The notes under the pieces were generated by a model, which saw only the letters and a program-made list of their open reading frames with translations, was not told where the DNA came from and ran no database searches. This document shows positions 18,518 through 27,762 of a DNA stretch of 64,000 bases, in pieces. The stretch covers positions 2,450,501 to 2,514,500 of the forward strand of contig NZ_CP045503.2 of the NCBI RefSeq assembly GCF_007004545.3, given 5' to 3'. This DNA is from Shewanella eurypsychrophilus (GTDB lineage Bacteria; Pseudomonadota; Gammaproteobacteria; Enterobacterales; Shewanellaceae). The number at the start of each line of letters is the position of its first letter. Positions within the stretch are counted from its first letter, which is position 1. The position numbers were made by a program, and so were the translations under genes.

Positions 18518-19687
18518 ATGGAATTAACGGCAAATTGGAATTACCCAACAGCGATCACTGTGGGTGATGGCTGCATTAAGCAGATCGCTTTCGCGTGTAT
18601 TGAGTTAAAGATGTCGAAGGTGTTGTTGGTCACCGATCCAGGCTTAGCAAACTTACCTATGGTAAAACAGGCGGTCACACTGTGCCTAGATGCAGACTTA
18701 GCTATTGAAGTGTTTTGTGATATTCAGGCTAATCCCACCGGAGAAAATATTCGAACGGGTGTTGAAGTGCTAAATAGAGGCCAATTTGATGGGGTTATTG
18801 CATTTGGTGGCGGCTCTAGTTTAGATGCTGCTAAAGCCATTGCCATGGTAGCTAGGCAGTCATTATCACTTTGGCAAACAGAAGATATTGGCGATAATTG
18901 GACTCAAATTAATTCAGCGTTAATGCTACCCGTTGTCGCTGTGCCCACCACCGCAGGCACCGGCTCAGAAGTTGGCCGAGCATCGGTGATCACAGACACA
19001 GACAGTGACACTCACGTAAAACGAATTATCTTTCACCCTGATATGTTGCCGGGTCGAGTATTGCTCGATCCGCGCCTGACAACGGGCTTACCTGCCAATA
19101 TCACAGCGGCAACAGGACTCGATGCCTTATCTCATAATTTAGAAGCGTATTGTGCGCCTTTTTATCATCCGATGGCCGAAGGCGTTGCTATCGAAGCTAT
19201 TAGATTGATAAAGGAGTTCCTGCCTACCGCTGTGGCGAACGGTGAGGACATTGAGGCGCGTACTCAGATGTTAGTTGCATCAACGATGGGCGCTACCAGT
19301 TTCCAGCGAGGGCTTGGGGGAATGCATGCTATCGCGCATGCTTTAGGGGCGCTATATAACAAACACCATGGTTTGTTAAATGCTATTTTGATGCCCTATG
19401 TCCTACTTAGAAATCGCTCGGTGTTAGAGGGTCGGATCACGCGCTTAGCGCGATACTTAGCGCTTGACGATGCCAGTTTCGATGGTTTTTTAGACTGGAT
19501 ATTAGCCATCAGGAAAACATTATCAATTCCTCATTCGTTAGCTGAGATTGGTATCACTTTAGACGATAGTGTACTGATTGGGGAGATGGCTGTAGCCGAT
19601 GCCACATCAGGGGGAAACCCCATACCGCTAACCGCTGTACAATACTCCATGGTCTTTAGCGACGCAGTAAAAGGGCAGCTTGACTAA
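18518..19687 (+). CDS. Iron-containing (group III) alcohol dehydrogenase
   Basis: A 389-residue metal-dependent alcohol dehydrogenase. It shows the NAD-binding motif GGGSSLDAAKA (about residues 97-107), the VPTTAGTGSE motif (about 147-156), and the metal-ligand histidines in GMHAIAHALG and NKHHGLLNA. In the amine cluster it would convert the hydroxyl of a gamma-glutamylated amino alcohol to an aldehyde. A diamine such as putrescine would instead need an oxidase (PuuB), which is absent here. This is the main reason for preferring an amino alcohol as substrate. Confidence 0.9.
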   Translation: MELTANWNYPTAITVGDGCIKQIAFACIELKMSKVLLVTDPGLANLPMVKQAVTLCLDADLAIEVFCDIQANPTGENIRTGVEVLNRGQFDGVIAFGGGSSLDAAKAIAMVARQSLSLWQTEDIGDNWTQINSALMLPVVAVPTTAGTGSEVGRASVITDTDSDTHVKRIIFHPDMLPGRVLLDPRLTTGLPANITAATGLDALSHNLEAYCAPFYHPMAEGVAIEAIRLIKEFLPTAVANGEDIEARTQMLVASTMGATSFQRGLGGMHAIAHALGALYNKHHGLLNAILMPYVLLRNRSVLEGRITRLARYLALDDASFDGFLDWILAIRKTLSIPHSLAEIGITLDDSVLIGEMAVADATSGGNPIPLTAVQYSMVFSDAVKGQLD

Positions 19688-19749
19688 GATGTGTATTATA
19701 TGAAAAGCAATAGGCGTTTATATGACTCACCACGAAGCAGGAGAGCGAA

Positions 19750-20448
19750 ATGAACATTGGCATCTTACAGTGTGATGACGTCACTGAAGCGTTACGAGAG
19801 AAGCATGGAAATTATCCTGAGATGTTTGCTCGCTTGTTCAAGTCGATTGAGGTTGATCTCGAGTTTAATGTTTATCGAGTCATAGATGGGGAGTTCCCCA
19901 AGTCGATTGATGATTGCGATGCTTATATCACCACAGGTAGCCGCTATGGTGTGAATGACATCGATGAATGGATACAAGACTTACAACAATTTATCTGTAA
20001 GCTGCACTATTCTCGCAAAAAATTAATCGGGATCTGTTTCGGGCATCAAATGATGGTTAAGGCACTCGGTGGGGTGGTTGAAAAGTCAGATAAAGGCTGG
20101 GGTGTTGGAATTCATACATCCCGAATGACCCATATTCAAGATTGGATGGAGCAAGGCCGCAATGAAATATCATTGGTTGTTAGCCATCAAGATCAAGTGA
20201 AACTCCTGCCTCCAGATGTGATAATTTTAGCGGCAAGTGAGTTTTGCCCTTACTATATGATACAAATTAATCAGCATTTTATCGGAATTCAGGGTCACCC
20301 CGAGTTCAGCAAAACCTATTCTAAAGATCTTATGCATGTTCGTCGTGATAGGATCCCCCACGAGCAAATCGAATCTGGGATAGCGTCTCTCTCTTTACCC
20401 CTAGATGATAAGTTAGTGACGCGGTGGCTTATCAATTTCATTAAATAG
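19750..20448 (+). CDS. Class I glutamine amidotransferase (GMP synthase-like), probable gamma-glutamyl hydrolase
   Basis: A 232-residue stand-alone class I amidotransferase fold. The nucleophile elbow GICFGHQ (Cys near residue 98) and the GHPEF histidine-glutamate motif (near 178-182) are intact. It resembles the GMP synthase-like amidotransferases rather than the PuuD (peptidase C26) branch. As last gene of the cluster it is well placed to hydrolyse the gamma-glutamyl amide and release glutamate plus the oxidised amine (glycine, if the substrate was ethanolamine). This role is inference from position and fold. It has no synthetase domain. Confidence 0.8.
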   Translation: MNIGILQCDDVTEALREKHGNYPEMFARLFKSIEVDLEFNVYRVIDGEFPKSIDDCDAYITTGSRYGVNDIDEWIQDLQQFICKLHYSRKKLIGICFGHQMMVKALGGVVEKSDKGWGVGIHTSRMTHIQDWMEQGRNEISLVVSHQDQVKLLPPDVIILAASEFCPYYMIQINQHFIGIQGHPEFSKTYSKDLMHVRRDRIPHEQIESGIASLSLPLDDKLVTRWLINFIK

Positions 20449-20632
20449 CCGTTAAGTGAGTAAATATTAAACCTTAGTATCGATTTTTAAACGCGAGTGG
20501 CCGACAAGGGATAGTGACATAGGTTATAATTTGAATTTGCTGTTGCTAAAAAGTATATGACTTCTAGATCATATTTAGATCATATTATTTTTCATGCGTT
20601 ATTTGATTCGTTTTAACAGCTTTTATAACACC

Positions 20633-20665
20633 ACGCTTCACAGCCATTGACGCTGTGGCAAGCGT
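20633..20665. terminator. Interrupted inverted repeat before tsaB
   Basis: ACGCTT-ACAGC pairs with GCTGT-AAGCGT around a short internal loop, followed by TATTT. It could be a weak terminator for the amine cluster or a leader hairpin of tsaB. Confidence 0.4.
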
Positions 20666-20693
20666 TATTTCACCTTATAGTTTGTGGTAATAG

Positions 20694-21413
20694 ATGACTG
20701 AACGACAAAAATCCCCTGATGAACTGACTATCTTGTCATTAGATACGTGTACCGAATCTTGTTCGGCCTCGTTAATGGTTAAAGGTAAAATATTTTCTGA
20801 ATTAGCCGTGGTTCCGCGTGAGCATAGTCAACGGATATTACCTATGGTTGATAGTGTGTTATCGCAGGCTAATATCAAATTAGCTGATGTTGACCTTATC
20901 GCATACGGTCGAGGACCTGGTAGTTTTACAGGGATCCGTATCTGTACTAGCATGACTCAAGGGCTTGCATTGGGCCAAGATATTCCTGTCATTGGCTTAT
21001 CGACGCTACAAACGATGGCTCAAGCCGTTTATGATGATCAAGGCGCAGAACAGATAATTGCAGCCATTGATGCCAGAATGGGCGAAGTATATTGGGGACA
21101 GTTCATCGTTATTGATGGTATTGCTCAAGGGATTGGCCGAGAGTCGGTTATTGCCCCTGATCTGGTTAGGCTCACTCAGGAAACAGAAGGGACTCTTGTC
21201 GCAACAGGCACAGGTTTTGATACTTACCCAGAGCTACTTGAGCTCTCAAGTCACATAGTGCCAGCCGATAACATTAAATTTCCGGATGCAAAATCTATGT
21301 TAGCTTTAGCAAAGCAAGGGTATACTCAAGGATTATCGACCACAGTAGACGAACTTGCCCCAGTATATGTCAGAGACACCGTTTCCTGGAAAAAACTACC
21401 AGGGCGAGAGTAA
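20694..21413 (+). CDS. tsaB: tRNA threonylcarbamoyladenosine synthesis protein TsaB
   Basis: A 239-residue ASKHA-fold protein that pairs with TsaD to place threonylcarbamoyl on A37 of ANN-decoding tRNAs. The N-terminal ILSLDTCTESCSASL, the HSQRILPM motif and GRGPGSFTGIR are diagnostic for TsaB (YeaZ). The length matches the family. The protein starts a few residues earlier than the conserved core, with no competing start. It is an essential or near-essential housekeeping gene. Confidence 0.93.
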   Translation: MTERQKSPDELTILSLDTCTESCSASLMVKGKIFSELAVVPREHSQRILPMVDSVLSQANIKLADVDLIAYGRGPGSFTGIRICTSMTQGLALGQDIPVIGLSTLQTMAQAVYDDQGAEQIIAAIDARMGEVYWGQFIVIDGIAQGIGRESVIAPDLVRLTQETEGTLVATGTGFDTYPELLELSSHIVPADNIKFPDAKSMLALAKQGYTQGLSTTVDELAPVYVRDTVSWKKLPGRE

Positions 21414-21468
21414 GGCTCTGCTGGCTATTTTGTGATGGGTGATTAGGCTGTTAAATTAAGGGAGTATT

Positions 21469-21843
21469 ATGCAGATCCAAGCCAGTATTTTTGATGCTCC
21501 TCAGACCAAAAGCCCAACATTGGTGAGTGTTGAACAAGCCAATGCGAGTCACAACGTTGAGGCGCAAGGCCCCGTAGAAGGGGTTGAAAAGGCGCAAAAC
21601 ATATCGTCTAACGATATGGCTAATCAAACAGACTTGCTAGATAAGGACGTTCTTCAACAAGGCCAACACTCAGAGCCACAACTACCTACCCAAGAGCAAG
21701 TCGCCTCTCGTGTCGATGCCAAATTACAATACGAGAAACAAACTCAGTCCAATGATAGTGCCGTGGCCCAATACTTAACAACACAACATGCCCAAGAGAG
21801 AGAAGCCATTCAGCAGATGGTAGGTATCGATATTTATGCTTAA
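21469..21843 (+). CDS. Small hydrophilic protein of unknown function
   Basis: A 124-residue protein that I do not recognise. It is rich in Gln, Ala, Asp and Ser, has no hydrophobic stretch, and looks disordered apart from a charged, probably helical C-terminal third (AQEREAIQQMVG). The ribosome site is good (aaggga before ATG). Its stop overlaps the start of the M50-like protease gene by 8 nt, so the two are probably translationally coupled, and this one lies 55 nt after tsaB. Confidence 0.75.
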   Translation: MQIQASIFDAPQTKSPTLVSVEQANASHNVEAQGPVEGVEKAQNISSNDMANQTDLLDKDVLQQGQHSEPQLPTQEQVASRVDAKLQYEKQTQSNDSAVAQYLTTQHAQEREAIQQMVGIDIYA

Positions 21844-22546
21844 TCAAACGGGGTCAATGACGGCTCCTCATTCAGCTTCTAAGTCTGGCGCTCCTACCCG
21901 CGGACGTTTTTTAATCGAGTTGTTAGTCGCATTACTGATCACCCGCCTGCCTTTTATTAGTGTGCCTTTTAAATGGCTAGAGAGCTATTTTCATGAGCTA
22001 TCTCATGGTATCGCTACTTTATTAACTGGCGGCGCAGTGAGTCATATTCAGCTTTTTCCAAATGGTGCAGGCCTATGTTTCAGTCAAGGCGGCTGGCCCG
22101 TCGTCATTGGCTTTAGCGGATATTTTGGAGCAGCGCTTTGGGGCTACTTGATCTTTATTCTGGCGACCTGGCCGAAAGGAATACGTGTTAGTTTCGCTGT
22201 ATTAGGCTCTGCTGTTGTTTTGACGACGCTGTTATGGGGACGAGATTTACTGACAATCTCTATTCTGGCAAGCTTAGCGGTATTATTTTTGTTGCCACTA
22301 AAATTGAATAGAAATCGATTTATGGGCAGTGGACTTAGGGTGATGGCTTTGATGATCATGCTCAACGCCTTAGCGAGCCCCACGGTTTTATTGGGGCTCA
22401 ACGGTAAAGGCGATGCGGCCATGTTGGCTGGAGCGACTTGGATCCCAGCTTGGATTTGGGTATTTATCTGGCTAGCTATCAGTGCCTTGATGATTTTCCT
22501 ATGCTGGCAACGTGTTGATCGTGCAGCTTCAAAAAATTCAAAATAG
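21836..22546 (+). CDS. M50-like membrane metallopeptidase
   Basis: A 236-residue integral membrane protein with five to six hydrophobic segments. The zinc-binding HExxH motif appears as HELSH (about residue 52), within FHELSHGIATLLTGG; this pattern is that of the M50B-like family. Site-2 proteases cleave within membranes, but the second-half Asp motif is not obvious here, so peptidase activity is likely rather than certain. The first ATG (21836) overlaps the upstream gene; an ATG at 21857 behind cgggg is an alternative start. Confidence 0.75.
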   Translation: MLNQTGSMTAPHSASKSGAPTRGRFLIELLVALLITRLPFISVPFKWLESYFHELSHGIATLLTGGAVSHIQLFPNGAGLCFSQGGWPVVIGFSGYFGAALWGYLIFILATWPKGIRVSFAVLGSAVVLTTLLWGRDLLTISILASLAVLFLLPLKLNRNRFMGSGLRVMALMIMLNALASPTVLLGLNGKGDAAMLAGATWIPAWIWVFIWLAISALMIFLCWQRVDRAASKNSK

Positions 22547-22614
22547 TGCTAATGAATCGTTTTTAATCTTTTCTGTAACATTTCCTCACCATTTTCAGTC
22601 ACTCACTCGAAGAT

Positions 22615-22646
22615 ATACAGGTAAACCCACTTGGATTTACCTGTAT
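22615..22646. other. 11-bp inverted repeat upstream of the exported methyltransferase
   Basis: ATACAGGTAAA / TTTACCTGTAT, perfect, with a 10-nt loop. There is no T-run. It lies 69 nt after the protease gene and 46 nt before the methyltransferase start. It may be an operator, a leader hairpin or a Rho-independent-like end. Confidence 0.6.
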
Positions 22647-22692
22647 GTACTGATAGCTTGGGATCAAAATTATCATCGACAAGGAAGCAATA

Positions 22693-23523
22693 ATGAAAAA
22701 CAGCACGCTTTTAGCCAGTTTAATTTTGACTGCGACAGCCAGTACGGGGGCCATTGCACACTCCTCGGGGCATGAGGCTGTATCTTTACAGCAAGTGGTG
22801 AGCAGTGACTTCAGACAAGATAAGAATGCCAGTCGCGATAATTACCGTCATCCAGTAGAGACGCTTAAGTTTTTTGAAGTCAAGCCGACTGATACAGTCA
22901 TTGAGCTCTGGCCAGGGGGAGGCTGGTATGCTGAAATACTTGCTCCCTATCTTGCTGCTGATGGTCAATATGTTGCGGGAAACTTTAATACTGAAACAGA
23001 AGACGAAAAGAAAAAGCAGGGTTATCGAGTCAAGGCTGGCAAAAAGTTTGAAGGTTGGCTTAACGATAATCGTAGCTCGTTAGGCCAAGCCACTACTGTG
23101 ACGTTTGAGCCACCAAAGTTCTATAGCCTCGGCAATGAAGGCAGTGTGGATACTGTACTGACGTTCAGAAACCTGCATAATTGGGCGATGAAGGGTCACT
23201 TACAACCAGTATTCGAATCAGCGTATAAGGTGCTTAAGACTGGTGGTACATTTGGTGTGGTAGAGCATAGAGCCAATCCGGGAATGGATGCCAAAACTGG
23301 TTATATGGATGAAGCTGAAGTTATCGCCTTAGCTGAGAAAGTAGGCTTTACACTGGTTGCTAAGTCTGAAGTTAACGCCAACAGTAAAGATACAAAAGAT
23401 CACCCAAAAGGTGTCTGGAGCTTACCGCCTAGACTGGCTTTAGAAGATCAAGATAAAGAAAAGTATCTCGCCATTGGTGAGAGCGATCGCATGACGCTAA
23501 AATTTATCAAAAATAGTCAATAA
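22693..23523 (+). CDS. Methyltransferase-like protein with signal peptide
   Basis: A 276-residue protein with a clear Sec signal peptide (about residues 1-22, hydrophobic core LLASLILTATAS, Ala-rich end before HSSGHE) followed by a class I SAM-methyltransferase-like fold. Motif I appears as IELWPGGGWYAEIL (about residues 75-88), and a later FGVVEHR fits strand 5. The family resembles predicted methyltransferases of COG4798. SAM is not known to be available in the periplasm, so either the domain has lost methyl transfer or the ligand differs. The ribosome site aagga is well placed. Confidence 0.75.
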   Translation: MKNSTLLASLILTATASTGAIAHSSGHEAVSLQQVVSSDFRQDKNASRDNYRHPVETLKFFEVKPTDTVIELWPGGGWYAEILAPYLAADGQYVAGNFNTETEDEKKKQGYRVKAGKKFEGWLNDNRSSLGQATTVTFEPPKFYSLGNEGSVDTVLTFRNLHNWAMKGHLQPVFESAYKVLKTGGTFGVVEHRANPGMDAKTGYMDEAEVIALAEKVGFTLVAKSEVNANSKDTKDHPKGVWSLPPRLALEDQDKEKYLAIGESDRMTLKFIKNSQ

Positions 23524-23544
23524 TGACCTGACATAGAGAATAAA

Positions 23545-23588
23545 CTGTGGCAATCTCTCGCCCCCTAAAGAGACTTGGGTTGCCACAG
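23545..23588. other. Long interrupted hairpin after the methyltransferase gene
   Basis: CTGTGGCAA pairs with TTGCCACAG, and inside it TCTCT pairs with AGAGA. It starts 21 nt after the stop. No T-run follows, so it is a structured 3' end rather than a classic terminator. Confidence 0.55.
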
Positions 23589-23741
23589 ACCTACGGGTAT
23601 CAAATCACTCTTCATATCGCTCAATTAAACGTCTTAGTCAAAATCAAAATAATTTGCACAAGTGCTAGAAAACTTGTTTAGCGGGCTATTAACAGATCTG
23701 TCAACTGGCTGACGATATGAACGACCAAAGGAGATCGATTT

Positions 23742-24617
23742 ATGCGGCATTCAAGTGCAGAGGGAAAGGAAATTGAATTTCAATTGCCTCATATACGGCT
23801 TTCAGGAAGGCATTGGGGCAGGGCTGATAAACCTTTGTTATTAGCCCTTCATGGTTGGCTGGATAATGCCAATAGCTTCGAGCCGCTGGCTAAGCATTTA
23901 CAAGATTATCAAATCTTAGCGATAGATTGGCCTGGCCATGGCTTTTCCGAGCACAGACCAGGTGCATATCCTTTGCATTGGATAGATTATCTGTATGATC
24001 TTGAAATATTGATAGACAGAATTTCTGAGCAACAAACCTTGGCTGGACTTATTGGACATTCTTTAGGAGGCATAGTTGCTGCTGCCTATACTGCTGCCTT
24101 TCCTGAGAGAGTGACTAAATTAGTCTTGATGGAAGCGGTGAGTCCCTTGTTTGAGTCTGCATCGAAGAATAACCAAAGATTAAGGACGAGTTTTGTTAGT
24201 CATCTTAGATGGGCTAAGAAGCGTGCCGCTTTACCTACTGTTTATGATTCAATAGAGGTCGCCATTAAGGCAAGATCAAGGTTAACAGGTCTTGAAGAGA
24301 AGTGGTGCAGGCTGCTAGTTGAAAGAAATATGCAACAACATGACATAGGTGTGAGTTGGCGAAGCGATCCTAGATTAAAATTAGACTCGCCGATTAGATT
24401 GACCTTCGAACAAGTCGATGCCTTGATGACTGATCATGATGTTGAGACATTGTTAATTACGGCCGACGCAGGTTATGAACAGATAACCACTTTATTACCT
24501 AAGGCTGAAGTATGGTTTAATCGTCTCTGCCATGTGCAAATATCCGGCGATCATCACCTACATATGGGTAATGCGCGAGCCGTGTCTGAGTCAATTGATC
24601 TATTTATGTCTCAATGA
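23742..24617 (+). CDS. Alpha/beta hydrolase
   Basis: A 291-residue alpha/beta-hydrolase-fold enzyme. The oxyanion region LALHGWLDNANSF, the DWPGHGFSE strand and the nucleophile elbow GHSLGG (Ser near residue 107) are all present. A late histidine in SGDHHLHM completes the triad. The substrate cannot be read from sequence; esterase or lactonase activity is typical of the family. It has its own ribosome site (aaagga) and lies 192 nt before fadD. Confidence 0.88.
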   Translation: MRHSSAEGKEIEFQLPHIRLSGRHWGRADKPLLLALHGWLDNANSFEPLAKHLQDYQILAIDWPGHGFSEHRPGAYPLHWIDYLYDLEILIDRISEQQTLAGLIGHSLGGIVAAAYTAAFPERVTKLVLMEAVSPLFESASKNNQRLRTSFVSHLRWAKKRAALPTVYDSIEVAIKARSRLTGLEEKWCRLLVERNMQQHDIGVSWRSDPRLKLDSPIRLTFEQVDALMTDHDVETLLITADAGYEQITTLLPKAEVWFNRLCHVQISGDHHLHMGNARAVSESIDLFMSQ

Positions 24618-24809
24618 AGAAATTAAGATAGCAAAATAGGGGCTAGGTTTTTTACTCTATTTATGTGATGATGATCTAAATTAAAACGCCTGTATGAATT
24701 GAGCGTTGATTGAAAAATAATTAAAAAACAGATTTTTGTTTGCTGATTAGCAAGCAGTTATAGACCAATAGGTTTGTATCCACTGGATGTGGAGATTTAG
24801 GAGAGACTT

Positions 24810-26483
24810 GTGGAACAGATTTGGATTAATAATTTACCGGATGATGTACCCTCTCAGATCGATGTGGAGCAATATGACTCACTCGTCGATATGTTTGAGA
24901 CCTCAGTATCAAAATTCGCCGACCAGCCTGCCTTTGTTAATATGGGGGCGACGTTAACCTACCGTAAGCTCGAAGAGCGTAGTCGTGCTTTTGCCGCCTA
25001 TCTTCAAAATGAGCTTAAGCTAGAAAAGGGCGACAGAGTAGCCATTATGATGCCTAATCTGTTGCAATATCCTATTGCACTTTTTGGTATTTTACGTGCT
25101 GGCATGGTGGTGGTTAATGTCAATCCACTCTATACACCCAGAGAATTAAAGCATCAGCTGAACGATTCTGGTGCGAAAGCGATTATCGTGGTGTCCAACT
25201 TCGCGCACACGTTAGAAAAAGTTGTCGAGCAAACGCCTGTTGAGAGCGTTATTTTAACTGGACTTGGTGATCTTCTTAGCGCGCCAAAGCGTACCTTAGT
25301 GAATTTTGTTGTTAAATACATTAAGAAAATGGTACCGAAATACGACTTACCTCATGCAATTTCAATGAGAAAGGCCTTGAGTAAGGGGCGTCGCATGCAA
25401 TATGTGAAGCCGAAAATTGTTAATCAAGATTTAGCTTTTTTACAGTATACCGGCGGTACAACAGGTGTGTCTAAAGGTGCCATGCTGAGTCATGGTAACG
25501 TAGTCAGTAACTTGCTTCAGGCGAACGCGGCATACTCTCCTATGCTCAAAGATGGTAAAGAGTTTGTTGTAACGGCATTGCCGCTTTATCATATCTTTGC
25601 ATTGACAGTAAATTGTCTGCTCTTTATGCATAAAGGTGCCAATAACCTACTGATAACCAACCCAAGGGATCTCCCCGCATTTATCGGCGAGTTGAAGAAG
25701 CATTCTTATACGGCGATCACTGGGGTGAATACGTTATTTAATGCGCTAGTTAATTCAGAAGAGTTTAAGCAGCTGGATTTTTCACACCTCAAGCTTTCAA
25801 TAGGCGGGGGGATGGCTGTTCAAGGCGCGGTTGCGGAAAAGTGGCAAAACATTACCAAGACTAAGTTACTAGAAGGCTATGGCCTAACAGAGGCTGCGCC
25901 TTTGGTGACTTGTTGTCCCTATAACCTCGAAGGTTACAATGGAGCAATCGGTTTTCCTGTTGCTATGACAGACATTCAAATTCGTGACGACGATGGTAAG
26001 GTGTTACCTCAAGGCGAAATTGGTGAACTCTTCGCTAAAGGCCCGCAAATTATGCAGGGATATTGGCAACGACCTGAAGAAACTGCCACAGTCATCGATA
26101 AGCAGGGCTACCTAGCTACGGGTGATATCGGTTACATGGATAAGCTAGGGTATTTCTATATTGTTGATCGTAAGAAAGATATGATTTTAGTCTCTGGTTT
26201 TAACGTCTTCCCAAATGAAGTGGAAGAAGTGATTGCCATGCATAAAGATGTGATTGAAGTCGCAGCGGTTGGGGTACCTAACGAGCTGTCTGGCGAAACG
26301 GTTAAGGTATTTGTGGTGCCAAGTGATAAATCTTTAAGCGAACGCGATATCATTAACCATTGCCGTGAGCATTTAACGGGATATAAAGTGCCTAAGCTGG
26401 TAGAATTCAGGGATGAGCTACCGAAAACCAACGTAGGTAAGATCTTACGTAGAGAGTTAAGGGATGAGGTTAAGTCAGCTTAA
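24810..26483 (+). CDS. fadD: Long-chain fatty acid-CoA ligase
   Basis: A 557-residue member of the ANL superfamily that activates long-chain fatty acids to acyl-CoA at the inner membrane and starts beta-oxidation. Motifs: P-loop [12 protein letters not shown] (about residue 212), GYGLTEAAP (about 357), the ATGD stretch (about 437), and the FACS signature [16 protein letters not shown] (about 453-468). Length and layout match E. coli FadD. The start is GTG or TTG-like by context: the reading frame begins GTGGAACAG behind AGGAGAG. Its terminator at 26511 separates it from rnd. FadR is encoded 8 kb downstream. Confidence 0.93.
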   Translation: MEQIWINNLPDDVPSQIDVEQYDSLVDMFETSVSKFADQPAFVNMGATLTYRKLEERSRAFAAYLQNELKLEKGDRVAIMMPNLLQYPIALFGILRAGMVVVNVNPLYTPRELKHQLNDSGAKAIIVVSNFAHTLEKVVEQTPVESVILTGLGDLLSAPKRTLVNFVVKYIKKMVPKYDLPHAISMRKALSKGRRMQYVKPKIVNQDLAFLQYTGGTTGVSKGAMLSHGNVVSNLLQANAAYSPMLKDGKEFVVTALPLYHIFALTVNCLLFMHKGANNLLITNPRDLPAFIGELKKHSYTAITGVNTLFNALVNSEEFKQLDFSHLKLSIGGGMAVQGAVAEKWQNITKTKLLEGYGLTEAAPLVTCCPYNLEGYNGAIGFPVAMTDIQIRDDDGKVLPQGEIGELFAKGPQIMQGYWQRPEETATVIDKQGYLATGDIGYMDKLGYFYIVDRKKDMILVSGFNVFPNEVEEVIAMHKDVIEVAAVGVPNELSGETVKVFVVPSDKSLSERDIINHCREHLTGYKVPKLVEFRDELPKTNVGKILRRELRDEVKSA

Positions 26484-26510
26484 ACCTGTTCCTGAATATA
26501 TCAACTCTTG

Positions 26511-26535
26511 AAGCCGGCTATATGCCGGCTTTTAT
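26511..26535 (+). terminator. Rho-independent terminator of fadD
   Basis: AAGCCGGC / GCCGGCTT stem (26511-26518 and 26524-26531) followed by TTATT. It lies upstream of the true rnd start. Confidence 0.85.
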
Positions 26536-26567
26536 TATGGTTACGCCACGATCCCTGGGAGAATAAT

Positions 26568-27686
26568 TTGTTAGCGTTTGAATATATAAAGGATGATGCG
26601 AGATTAACTGAGCTCGTGTCGCAATATCGCCAGAGCCATCTACTGGTAATAGATACTGAGTTTGTTCGCACACGTACTTATTATGCCCGCTTAGGTCTGA
26701 TCCAAGCATACGACGGCAAAACGTTGGCTCTTATCGATCCTGTGGCAGTCTCTAATTTGTCTGAATTTTGGGACTTGCTTGTATTACCTGAAATAACCAC
26801 TGTACTTCACTCTTGCAGTGAAGATTTAGAGGTGTTTGCGCGAAATGGTCAATGTCAGCCATATAAACTATTTGATAGCCAGATAGCGGCATCATTATGT
26901 GGCTTTGGCCATGGGCTGGGTTATGGCAAGCTGGTAGAGCAAACGTTAGACATTAGTCTAGATAAAGGCGAGTCACGCACTGACTGGATGAAGCGTCCCT
27001 TGAGTGAGGCTCAGTTAAATTATGCCGCGAACGATGTTTATTACCTCTATAACCTTTATCCTCAGTTGCTGGAAAAACTTGAGCAGCAAGGACGATTAGA
27101 TTGGGTCTACGAGGAAGGCGCACGTATGACTAATGGTCGGCTCGCGGCGCCTAATGTCGAGCAAGCCTATCTCAAGGTTAAAAATGCATTTCAGTTAAGC
27201 TCTAGGCAACTCGCTTTTCTAAAAGTATTGGCTCAGTGGCGCTTAAAGCGAGCCATCACACGTGACTTAGCGGTAGGTTTCGTCGTTAAAGATCATGCTT
27301 TGATTGCCTTAGCTAAAAAGCAGCCGAAGAATAGTCAAGAACTGTTCAATATGACGGAGCTGACAGAGCAAGAAAAGCGAATTCACGGTAAGGATATTCT
27401 CGCTTTACTGCAGACTGCAGATGTAGAGAACCCACCGAAAACTATCGATGTTATAGCACTAAAAACGGGTTATAAGACGTCGTTTAAAGCGATTAAAAAC
27501 TGTTTAGTCGCTATCGCAGAAGAGCAACTTGTACCGATCGAACTATTAGGTTCAAAACGCCATATTCATGAATACTTACAATGGCTTTGGGATGGTAAAC
27601 AGGGTGATGCACCTTTACTGCTGTCAGGGTGGCGCAAAGGGCTTGTAGAAGCTAAATTGTCAGAACTGGTATTATCAAACATCTAG
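26568..27686 (+). CDS. rnd: Ribonuclease D
   Basis: A 372-residue 3'-5' exoribonuclease that trims tRNA precursors. The DEDD catalytic motif starts in VIDTEFVR (about residue 29), with later acidic motifs in LHSCSEDLEVF and the YAANDVYYLY region; two HRDC domains follow (about 210-290 and 300-372). I chose TTG at 26568 because GGGAG lies 6 nt upstream and the resulting length fits the family. A longer frame from 26508 would run through the fadD terminator hairpin. It is convergent with minE. Confidence 0.9.
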   Translation: MLAFEYIKDDARLTELVSQYRQSHLLVIDTEFVRTRTYYARLGLIQAYDGKTLALIDPVAVSNLSEFWDLLVLPEITTVLHSCSEDLEVFARNGQCQPYKLFDSQIAASLCGFGHGLGYGKLVEQTLDISLDKGESRTDWMKRPLSEAQLNYAANDVYYLYNLYPQLLEKLEQQGRLDWVYEEGARMTNGRLAAPNVEQAYLKVKNAFQLSSRQLAFLKVLAQWRLKRAITRDLAVGFVVKDHALIALAKKQPKNSQELFNMTELTEQEKRIHGKDILALLQTADVENPPKTIDVIALKTGYKTSFKAIKNCLVAIAEEQLVPIELLGSKRHIHEYLQWLWDGKQGDAPLLLSGWRKGLVEAKLSELVLSNI

Positions 27687-27710
27687 TTTTAATCTGAAAA
27701 TAAATAAAAA

Positions 27711-27740
27711 AAACGCCGTGTCATTACTGATACGGCGTTT
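27711..27740. terminator. Bidirectional terminator between rnd and minE
   Basis: AAACGCCGT / ACGGCGTTT stem with A-run on the left and T-run on the right, so it can serve both convergent genes. Confidence 0.85.
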
Positions 27741-27762
27741 TTATTAGTAGATAAAATCTTAG

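Noticed and set aside
24618..24809. FadR or PsrA operator upstream of fadD
   Set aside because: No match good enough to either consensus; control by FadR remains inference only.
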